Shown here one piece after another: positions 10,806 to 20,976 of a DNA stretch of 64,000 nucleotides. Within the stretch, counting starts at the first letter, position 1; the number at the start of each line of letters is the position of its first letter. The stretch is from Parapristionchus giblindavisi (lineage: Eukaryota > Nematoda > Chromadorea > Rhabditida > Diplogasteridae): the NCBI GenBank assembly GCA_943737045.1, contig CALSFV010000143.1:38501-102500 (forward strand), read 5' to 3'. The notes below the pieces were generated by a model that searched no databases, was not told the origin of the DNA, and saw only the letters and a program-made list of their open reading frames with translations. The translations under genes and the position numbers were made by a program.

Positions 10806-13735
10806 ATGACCATTGATGCTAATAAAGCCGAGTCCTTGTTGTGTATGGACAAGGCTCGACAAGCTCTCAAGGATGGAGATTTTGGAAAAGCAGAGCGAAT
10901 GTTAAATAAGGCAAAGAAGATGGATCCGAATCAGGATATATCATGTACATTTTAATACAATTTCTTTCCATAATATTTTGTATGATTCCAGTTCTGATGA
11001 AGAAAGTCAAATCAATGGGATCGTCTCAATCTTCATCTGATTCTCCATCCGCTGACCGTAGTTATGCTCATGATGATCATTATGATGAAACAAACGTTCG
11101 GAGTCGGAAACCAACGCGTACTAATAACACACGTTAGTTCTTATCAGTCTTTTGTTAGCGATATTCTCATTTTTTTATAGAAGAAACGAAATCTTCCACA
11201 CCTAAGCATTCTCCATCCAGACAAGCAAATGGTAATGCTCATCGATCAAAGAGTGGTGAAAGAATGCTATTGGGAGTTCATTATACAAAGGTATCTTCAT
11301 TCACATCTTTCATACTAGCATATATTTATTGGATAGTCAATCATAATCAATGCTGTCTTTCAAGGAAGAAGTGACTCTAGTGGAACGTATTCGACATTGT
11401 AAAGATTATTATGAAATACTAAAGGTGCAAAAGGTACATTTTCGCATAATATATTGAATAACATTCTATAAGCGATGTTATAGGATGCGTCTGACGCTGT
11501 GATAAAGAAAGAATATAGGAAGTTGGCTCTTCAGCTTCATCCTGATAAGTGTAGAGCACCTCATGCTACTGAAGCTTTCAAAGGTCATTTTTTTATTATA
11601 AAACAATTTGCTCTTCCCTGGTATTGAAAATATCGATATTATATTTCTTTCTATTTCTCAATATAACCTTGTTTCAACAGATAAAAATGTTGTTTTAAGC
11701 ATAGTGTAAATGTTTTACTTGTAGCTCTGGGTAATGCATATGCAGTTCTATCGGATAAACAGAAGAGAGCAGCATATGATGTACATGGATCTGATGGTAC
11801 AACTGAAAGAAGAGGAAGAGGAGATTACTTTGAATATGATTATGGAAGAGGTTTTGAAGGTAATATTTATATTAATGAATGAATAATCTTGATGATGAAT
11901 TGATTTAAGCTGATATATCACCTGAAGAGATCTTTAATATGTTCTTTGGTGGTGGATATGGTGATATAAATGGATTCCGTAGAAGAAATCATTTCCATCA
12001 AGCACAACAACATCATCCTCAACATGGTGATGTAAGTACATCTTTCTTATACAATGCACATTACTAATGTGGTAGTGCAAAACTATTTTTTTATCTTATT
12101 TCTTTTTTTGTGATATTCCTCTGTGAAAAATCATCCATATAGACATATTGATTAGTAAAATAATATATCTTTTGCTCTCACCATAGCATTTTTTTCTTCT
12201 TCTAGAGAACATTTATGGGGAACAAAATTCGCTAGTCCATGTGTTAGCAAAGTAAATTATATGAGAGGAATCGCGAGAAAATCGACCGTTTCGGAGGGTC
12301 CGCGGACATAGAAATTTCGACCCCCTGAAAAATTCAGATTGAGTACTTAGAACGATGCTCTATCGAACTGCGTTGGCCGAATTTGCATATCTGCTCTCAT
12401 TTTCGAGTAACGGTACGTCAAAGTTGGCAGGTACGGTATTTTTGGCTCGAGTGTGCGTCAGAAAAAGGATCATAACTCCGTTCAAAATAATGATAGAAAT
12501 TTTTTCAAAAAAAGCATCGAAAGAGGAGACCTTGGGCAACATTTCCCAGTTGATGACGTCATTTATCGACCATGCGCCGGTGCGGGGCGGTCGGTTTTAT
12601 GAAAAAGTGACGTAACTTTCCTAATCGGAAAAAGTGCACTTTTCTTCTATGCGCGTTTTGTTGCGCCCATATGTGTCTAAAAATGACCCAAGTTTCAGAG
12701 GATTTGAGAAATGCAAAAAAAGCGTTGATTTTAGTGACGCGACCTCGGACCTGTCATAGGAAAAAACGGCTTATTCCTTTATCAAGAAACAGCAAAGGAG
12801 CTTAAATGACTCAAAAACATCCAAAAAAGCATTACGATCTCAAAATACCCATATATGACAGTTATTTGAAACACAAAATCACCGAGTTCCGAAAAATTTG
12901 AAAAAAACCCATATTTTGCTTTTCCACGTGGAAAAAACGTCTCGAGACTGATCAGTAATGTTAATTAATCTTTATAATATTTCTTATAATGTTTTTGAAC
13001 ATTTATGTTTTTGGAAGTGAAGGCCTACCTGCTCTTAGAGCCGAGATATTCGCCATCGAGATTACACGCGCGCGCCCCAACTCCGCGCGACTGCTCATCA
13101 TCCGCTCTCTCACTCCCACACGCTCTTTCGTGAACAGACACGGAGAGAAACCCATATGTGTCTAAAAATGACCCAAGTTTCAGAGGATTTGAGAAATGGA
13201 AAAAAAGCGTTGATTTTAGTGACGCGACCTCGGCTTATTCCTTTATCAAGAAACAGTAAAGGAGCTAAAATGACTCAAAAACATCCGAAAAAACATTACG
13301 AGCTCAAAATACCCATATATGACAGTTATTTGAAACACAAAATCACCAAGTTCCCAAAATTTGAAAAAAACATATTTTGCTTTTCCACGTGGAAAAAACG
13401 TTTCAGTAATGTTAATTAATCTTTATAATATTTCTTATAATGTTTTTGAATATTTATGTTTTTGGAAGTGAAGGCCTACCTGCTCTTAGAGCCGAGATTT
13501 CCGCCATCGAGATTACACGCGCGCGCCCCAACTCCGCGCGACTGCTCACCATCCGCTCTATGACTCCCTCACGCTCTTTCGTGAACAGACAGGGAGAGAA
13601 AAAAGGAGAAGTTAGACTAACATATGGCAACTACACGAAATGGAGATGTTAGAAAACTGAGCGAACAGAGTTCCATTTGAACAACAAAGAACGAGTGTGA
13701 CCCCCCCCCCCCCAAACCTTCCTCGCGCGCGCGCG

Positions 13736-13791
<56 letters not shown>

Positions 13792-14651
13792 TCAAGGAAT
13801 GATGAAGTACAATGTCAAAACCAATGTTAGATAAGATACATTTATTAGAGAAATAAGTCATAATTCAAAACAATTAACACTGAGATAACATATTACAAAG
13901 ACATCCGTTGTATCATGTTACTATGTTACTATTGCTATCACTATTACTATGTTTAGTAAATCAATTGATCTCGCACCTTCCCCCCATCCCCATCCACCTC
14001 TCTTTTAATAATTTTATTCTGTCACATATTTGTTTTGCACTCGAACACTTTGTAGTTGTTGAAACACCCTTGCGGTGTACGATAAATAAATAAATAAAAT
14101 AAGCAAAATCATTCGAGGCGTCGATGTAAAGAGGTACCGCTCTAAAAACACCGAGCGGGTTCGAACCCCGGTTCGATCCAAATCTTTTGCTGATTTTCGC
14201 AGACACAAAAAACGTCTTCCAAGGAGTTTTTCGTGCTAAGAATGATGAAACAAGTTGTTTTGAGTCATTCTGAGCTGGAAAACGTTCATTTTATGGCAAT
14301 ACATCTCTTCTCAAAGGGTAATTGAGGCGGATGGACGCGCAGCGACCTTCCGCGCTAGCGAAATGCTCTTCGAGCGCTAAAAGTATAAAACGCTCGCAAG
14401 TAAAACAATTTATGGATCCCCCTAGCACTGCTAGTAATCTACTACAAATTATTGTTAATCCATCACACATATAATTTGTCTATGTCTCATTCGATCACTA
14501 AACTAAAAACATCTTTAAAACATCCGTTTGTCATCCATTTCTCTTTGTAATATGTTATCTCAGTGTTAATTGTTTTGAATTATGACTTATTTCTCTAATA
14601 GATGTATCTTATCTAACATTAGTTTTGACATTGTACTTCATCATTCCTTGA

Positions 14652-14715
<64 letters not shown>

Positions 14716-16728
14716 GAAGGTTTGGGGGGGGGGGGGGGCTCACACTCGTTCTTTGTTGTTCAAATGGAACTCTGTTCGCTCAGTTTTCTAACATCTCCAT
14801 TTCGTGTAGTTGCCAGATGTTAGTCTCTCTTCTCCTTTTTTTCTCTCCCTGTCTGTTCACGAAAGAGCGTGTGGGAGTGAGAGAGCGGATGATGAGCAGT
14901 CGCGCGGAGTTGGGGCGCGCGCGTGTAATCTCGATGGCGGAAATCTCGGCTCTAAGAGCAGGTAGGCCTTCACTTCCAAAAACATAAATGTTCAAAAACA
15001 TTATAAGAAATATTATAAAGATTAATTAACATTATTGAAACGTTTTTTCCACGTGGAAAAGCAAAATATGGTTTTTACAAATTTTTCGGAACTTGGTGAT
15101 TTTGTGTTTCAAATAACTGTCATATATGGGTATTTTGAGCTCGTAATGTTTTTTCGGATGTTTTTGAGTCATTTTAGCTCCTTTGCTGTTTCTTGATAAA
15201 GGAATAAGCCGAGGTCGCGTCACTAAATAAAGGAATAAGCAGAGGTCGCGTCACTAAAATCAACGCTTTTTTTCCATTTCTCAAATCCTCTGAAACTTGG
15301 GTCATTTTTAGACACATATGGGTGCAACAAAACGCGCATAGAAGAAAAGTGCACTTTTTCCGATTAGGAAAGTTACGTCACTTTTTCATAAAACCGACCG
15401 CCCCGCACCGGCGCATGGTCGACAAATGACGTCATCAACTGGGAAATGTTGCCCAAGATCTCCTCTTTCGATGCTTTTTTTGAAAAAATTTCTATCATTA
15501 TTTTGAACGGAGTTATGATCATTTTTCTGACGCACACTCGAGCCAAAAATACCGTACCTGCCAACTTTGACCTACCGCTACTCGAAAATGAGAGCAGATA
15601 TGCAAATTCGGCCAACGCAGTTCGATAGAGCATCGTTCAAAGTACTTAATCTGAATTTTTCAGGGGGTCGAAATTTCTATGTCCGGGGGGTGGTCGAACC
15701 TCTGGCGATTCCTCTCATATATGATTCATGAATTAGTATATGGATTGAATAATGATATATTGATTAATTGATTAATACCATTATAGAGTACATTTACTCC
15801 TCTTCTTCAATTAGCTCCTCTTCTGTTTATACTTGTACTTGGTCTAATCACTCAACTAATGGTTGGAGATCCTCCATTCTCACTCAATCAATCCAAGTAT
15901 TCATTTATTCATATTTCATTACTTTCATTCATAGGTCGAAAAATATGTTAAAAAGTACCAAGCATGACCGGATTTTGAGCTAAATTTACCAAAATCGAAA
16001 AACCTGACCGGATTTAGAAAACCGATAACGTAGCTATTCGACCTATGCTTTCATTACTTTCATTGTCTTCGTAATCATTACAATATATTCAAATATTTCA
16101 GTAAATACACAGTGGGGAGACAAACTCGTGAATTGCATGTGGTGTACTATGTGAAGAAAGACTTTGAGACTGCATACAAAGGACGGATAGATACGGTATT
16201 TATTATTCATTATAGTTATTTTTAATACCGTATTTACTGAGTACTATAATTTATGATGAATAGGTAGATCATTCACCTTCGCAGATCTTACTGTATTTAT
16301 ATATAACTATATATTATATTTTATCTACATGCACACGCATGCAACGACACATGAAAATTATATGAACAAAAATAAATAGGTGATGATATTGACTTCGCTA
16401 TCTAGACTATATATTTATATTGATGTGATGTATGTGAAAATTAAGGTTGAACAACAAGTAGAAGATGAATATATCAATCAATTACGGATGCATTGTTATA
16501 AGGAACAAAATCAGAGTTAGTTTTCATTTTTATTTGTGTTCCCAGTTTATACAGAAGATATAATAGTGTAGTCATAGATAGATAGATGACAATGATATTG
16601 ATATTTTGATTGTAGAAGAAACAATGAAATATCGTGCCCGTCTATATCATGATGCAGATCTACTTAAACGTGCCGAGTCTATGCAAATGCCTAATTGTAT
16701 TCGTCTACAACAAATATTCTCTCATTGA
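10806..16728 (+). CDS. DNAJB12: ER membrane J-domain protein, DNAJB12/DNAJB14 type
   Basis: Type III Hsp40 that recruits Hsp70 to the cytosolic face of the ER for quality control of membrane proteins. Order: N-terminal helical start ([19 protein letters not shown]), serine-rich linker, J domain ([11 protein letters not shown] then [20 protein letters not shown] with the HPD triad), GF-like segment ([18 protein letters not shown]), one membrane span ([16 protein letters not shown]) and the C-terminal DUF1977 ([18 protein letters not shown]). The stop is at 16726-16728. Nine introns or so are 45-100 nt, but the one after the codons for HPQHGD (about 12031-15785) is 3.75 kb and is almost filled by a foldback element. 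The next intron (about 15897-16101) holds a 116-bp ATAGGTCGAA element. Gene boundaries and all joins give one continuous frame. Confidence 0.93.
12258..15720. mobile_element. Foldback (inverted-repeat) element, copy A, inside DNAJB12 intron
   Basis: A 3.46 kb near-palindrome: ATATGAGAGGAATCGC at the left end is matched by GCGATTCCTCTCATAT at the right. Each arm holds the same landmarks in mirrored order, including a segment open for 86 codons (12355-12615 and 15373-15633), CCACGTGGAAAA, a CT or GA microsatellite next to a C or G run (about 13698-13792, 14654-14738), then a central loop around 13905-14530. The left arm carries an extra internal duplication (about 12670-13140 repeated at 13150-13590). 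The outermost 40 bp of the two arms differ: the left has GACCGTTTCGGAGGGTCCGC, the right GGTGGTCGAACCTCTGGC. No transposase is visible, so it is a non-autonomous element. Confidence 0.85.
15931..16046 (+). mobile_element. 116-bp terminal-inverted-repeat element (ATAGGTCGAA)
   Basis: Begins ATAGGTCGAA and ends TTCGACCTAT, and is flanked on both sides by the host sequence TTTCATTACTTTCATT, which looks like a target-site duplication. Related copies are at 1-59 and 24948-25052. It sits in a DNAJB12 intron. Confidence 0.75.
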
Positions 16729-17169
16729 TTCAATCGGGTTCATCTTATCTAATCTATCTATCTATTCTCATTCAAACACGTGTCTTCTATTCTATTCAAT
16801 CTATCCATTCATTCATATACAATATATAGTTAATGTTCTAGTCCTATGTACTTCTTACTAGTTAGATATCTCATTTAATTGAGTTCTCAAATAGTTTGCA
16901 CAACCACAACTATCTCATTCGGGTATTATACTATTCTATATTAACAATTTCTGTGATCGAAGTTGTTTTTGCCCTTTTTTCATTCTTTTTCACCATACAA
17001 AGATTGTTATCTACATTTATAGTTTAAATTGTAAATAAGTGTAAGCCATCGAAAGAAAGAATAGATAAAGATCTTATTGATACTCTTAAATCATAATAAT
17101 GTATTGATATAGGGTTATCTCTTCATTATCTTACAATTAGGTGACATCTAGGTGTTGGTTATCTCTTCA
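16729..17169. other. Convergent intergenic region with a 44-bp tandem duplication
   Basis: AT-rich 3' flank of DNAJB12. Positions 17113-17156 are repeated at 17157-17200; the second unit overlaps the C-terminal codons of the minus-strand reading frame described next. No gene is seen in the rest. Confidence 0.5.
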
Positions 17170-18096
17170 TTATCTTACAATTAGGTGACATCTAGGTAAA
17201 ATATATCGAAATAGAAGCATGAATATAGCCAGTATGATGACAATTGCCCATGCCTACAATGATATTGATTAGATTGATAGAGACTGCAGTATACCTTTCT
17301 TATGGAACTTTAACTTGAATTGGTTGTGTATCAATTATAATATGAGTAGAACTCTTCTTCTTCTTCTTTTTATCAATTCTCTTTTTCATATTCTCTGATT
17401 CCTTGACTATATTCCATGATTGTGATTGATTAGATTGATCAATTAGAAGATGAAGGAATTGATGATGAATGAACTACTCTTTCATTCTTAATATCAATAT
17501 CAATTCATTATTCATTTAATCGTTATGAGTATAACCTTAGCTGATTTGATAGAATCATTTGATTGTAAAGATAGACTTGATACTGTAGTATTAGCTGTAG
17601 CTTGTAGTTTACAATGAGCTACTCTGAATTATGATAATGATACTAATAATGAATGAAGTGATTATGAAAACCTCCCATATGGATCAAGATTGATTTAGAT
17701 GGAACTATTATAGATGGAACCATACAACTTCAACTTTCGGAGACTTTAAATAAACATTAATTAAATAAAACAATTAAGTAATGAAGAACTTGAGCTAGAA
17801 TTAGATCCAGTAAGAGAAAAATAAAGACGAAGAAACTGAATAATTCGAAGATTTAATTGAATATAGAAGAAATTTATCTTCTTGATCTGTAAATATAGAT
17901 ATTATTTAATTACTAACGATATACATTAAATACTTACATTGGTGGACTAGTCAGTTTACATCTTTTTTTTTCTTCTCATTTCCTTTTTCTTCTTTTCTTT
18001 TCTATCTTTCTTTGTCTTTCTATTCAATTCACTCAATGATATATCTACTGTCTTTCCAATATCATTCCCATCTACCTTAATCGATATTTTGCTCAT
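17170..18096 (-). CDS. Possible small single-pass membrane protein of unknown function
   Basis: I do not recognise the protein. An ATG at 18096 opens MSKISIKVDGNDIGKTVDI and a lysine-rich stretch, but the frame then hits a stop just after a run of nine A, and removing one base would reopen it. Further open segments on the same strand read VAHCKLQATANTTVSSLSLQ (about 17620) and RIDKKKKKKSSTHIIIDTQP (about 17360). The last joins by a 61-nt intron to AWAIVIILAIFMLLFRYIL, a convincing membrane span with the stop at 17170. The terminal span after a basic stretch suggests a C-tail-anchored protein. The exon chain is not continuous in my reading, so this is either a gene whose joins I have missed, a pseudogene, or one with an assembly error in the A run. 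Confidence 0.4.
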
Positions 18097-18144
18097 TCAT
18101 ACAGTATACCTTTATTGACCTCTTTCGTTCTTCCTTCTTCATAT

Positions 18145-18948
18145 AGGGTGATGTAAACAATAAATTGTGGCAAACTTGTGCTTTTTGCAGGTGCGTGACA
18201 AGGATTGACAACTTTATCGCACCCAATTGCAGTCAGACATCAAATTTAATACAGATTGTTGTCAATGTGTCTAATAAATATTAGTGGTTGCAATTAATGA
18301 ATGAACTGTTGACAGACAAGAAAAATGAGAATGATACAAGTCATGACCAGAGAAATGTGCTTCTTTCTAGTCAGACAACAAAAAATCTTATTTTTGATGT
18401 CAATCGATTCTTGCCTTCTCATTGACATCAAAACGAATATTTTTTGTTGTCTGAATAGAAAGAAGCACATTTCTCTAGTCATTCCATTTTTTGGTGCATT
18501 TTCACATCCTCATAATAATGAGACGATAGTTCATTAGTCAAAGCGGCGCACCTCAGACGGGTTTGGTGACGCGGCGGAGAGTGTGACAGAGAGAATCATT
18601 TGATGCCATCTCGCACGCACACCCTCTCTAATGCAGCCCACCAAACCCGCCTGGCATCCGCCTCGCCCTCTTTATAAGTTGGAAAACGTGATTAGCCATT
18701 CATTGTTGCCTCGCTATTACAGAGGCTGAACTAACGTGTTCTGACATGTATCATCCTCAGTTTTCTTGTCTGTCTACAAAATAGTCACTATCTGTTGCCA
18801 CATTTATTTATTTCATACTTTTGACTACAATCGTTTTACTTTTTGAAGTCTGACAACAAAATTCTCCGATAAAGTTGTCAATCGTTTGCCGTTGTCACAC
18901 ACCTGCAAAAAGCACAAGTTTGCCAAAATTTATTGTTTACATCACCCT
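18145..18948. mobile_element. 804-bp terminal-inverted-repeat element (AGGGTGATGT)
   Basis: Terminal inverted repeats of about 75 bp start AGGGTGATGTAAACAATAAA on the left and mirror at the right end (CATCACCCT). They are flanked by ATAT on both sides, a likely 4-bp or TA-type target duplication. Inside is a second palindrome (about 18340-18480) around ATTGACATCAAAA, and a G+C-rich inverted pair near 18541-18665. No transposase frame is seen. Confidence 0.8.
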
Positions 18949-19652
18949 ATATGTATAGATAGGTGGTGGATACACCTTCCATATTCTATTATTCAATCCA
19001 CTGACAATGATACAGTAATCTTTGATCTTTGATCTTTTACTTACATTGAATTGTTCGCCGTCTTGTTCACGTTCTGAAAATCGATATAAATAAACCAATT
19101 ACAGTATAACAATTACTACCTGATTATTAAGGTTTTCCATTCTTTCGATAGTACTGTAGATACTTGTATATTGTAGATACTGTAGTCTTTTGTAATATAT
19201 AATAGTATATGAATAGAATAAAATGTATGTTTACCTCTTTGAGTTTTACCATTGATAAATGACTTCACACTTATATCAACTTTCAATTCTTCATCTCCAC
19301 CTTTCTTCATTATACATTCAACTACAAATGATTTAATTTTCCATTATTTGCATTGTTCAATACGTGTGATTCAATTATAATATGTTAATTATATATTTAT
19401 CATGTCAACTATTATGTACATTGAGTGGAGACAATCATATTAATAGACAATCGATCGATATGATAAGAGAACAAATGTTTATTGTTTCTGCGTGAGATAA
19501 GAGGGGACAATGGATTACGGTAGATTAAAGATCAACGGGGATAGACTCCTGAGTGGATTGGAATGCGTGTTGAAGCAGGGATTACTGTAGATGAATCGTT
19601 ATAATCTTGAGCATATGTATAATGGACGATAAGACGAGAAGGCACAGACATA
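18949..19652. other. Intergenic, with possible unresolved exons on the minus strand
   Basis: An ATG at 19310 (-) opens MKKGGDEELKVDISVKSF and ends at a possible donor. Nearby open bits exist, but I could not chain them into one frame. It may be a very small gene or chance. The motif TTTGATCTTTGATC occurs at about 19020. Confidence 0.3.
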
Positions 19653-20060
19653 TCAGACCGTACCAGTGTGTCCCGAGTGGAAAGTGTGTGATTCCACCTG
19701 AGAATACCGTAATCAATCAATAATCAATAAAAGATTTTATTCACCATACCCCTCCATGACCGTAACCACGAGGTCCAAATAGAGCTCCATAACAACGATT
19801 ACAATACGGCTTTCCTTCATGCTATGATTATCGATTAGAAAAGATATTGATTACAATATAATACAGTATACCTCAGAATGAGATCCAGCAGAAAGAGTCT
19901 TCTTGCATGCTTCATTCTCACATCTTAGACAGGGTCGATGCCAGTCAAATCCAATTGATGATACTCTTTCAGCTAAAAAGATCAAAGATCATTTAAGTAT
20001 GAAGAGATTATTAAACTAACCAAAATATACTGGTTTATGACAACGAGGACAAGCAGGCAT
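19653..20060 (-). CDS. CRIP1: Cysteine-rich LIM protein, CRIP type
   Basis: One LIM domain protein, about 85 residues. The ATG at 20060 opens [13 protein letters not shown], followed by [33 protein letters not shown] and [19 protein letters not shown], giving the full set of eight zinc ligands (CX2C, HX2C, CX2C-type pairs). The tail [20 protein letters not shown] ends at 19653. Four exons are separated by 50-60-nt introns. CRIP proteins are small cytosolic adaptors; the nematode member EXC-9 acts in tubular epithelium, and the sequence agrees with that group from memory. The match across the whole length makes the join of the last exon (VESHTFH) convincing. Confidence 0.92.
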
Positions 20061-20976
20061 TGTAGATAGTTCTAATAAATATAATATAATGAATGGATTG
20101 AGATAATAGAGGAATATGGGAGAAATGATAGTTGATTGAATAGAGAACTTGCGAGACAAAAGAAGAAGAATGAAAGAAAACCGGTGAGAGATGAAAAATG
20201 ATAGAGATATTCAATTGAATAATCCAACTGTGATTATGTAAATGAATGAATATGAATAAACCAAATGAGAGAATGAAATAGACAACGAGAAATTGATTTC
20301 ATTGTACTTCTAATATCAAAATGATGTTATAAAAGGAAAATATCGTAATTGGAGTGAGCACGATGTATTGAATGAAAGGAAGAAGAAGAAGTACAAAAGA
20401 GACCTAAGGGTAGAAGGTTATACAAGTATGAATAGAATATAATCGGATAAAAGAAGATCATATGATCTATTCATATGAGATACCTAATAGAATGAAGGAA
20501 AGATAGACTCAATACTATCATCTTCTATACATTATTTACCAATGTATTCACTCCTTTCTGTTGAGTGGAAGGCAATTCTTTCTTTCTCTTCTTCTCTCTA
20601 TGTACATTTAGAGTCTCTTCTATATCTATTCATACCAACATTTAATTCAATTCCTCCATTTCAAAATCGATTGAAGGTCACTATAACCAATCGATATCAT
20701 CCCATGTACAGTATGAACAACAAGAACCAATCAATATATTGATATTATACGGGTAAAACATTGTATTATAAGATAAACAGTATATTACAAGTACATAATA
20801 CGCAATACAACTCATGTCATGAATTAACATCTATGTTAACTAATATATTCTAAGACCTTTTTTTAAACGAACAATTTCGATACGATAATAAATGAATGAT
20901 AGTATAGTGGATGAGATATGATAAAGCAATGGAAATAAGAAGTTGTATGACAGATGGATGAATGGATAGTTTGTTT
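20061..20976. other. Intergenic region
   Basis: AT-rich DNA between the LIM gene start and the 3' end of the Ser/Pro-rich gene, both on the minus strand. It should hold the LIM gene promoter. I see no gene or repeat of note. Confidence 0.4.
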
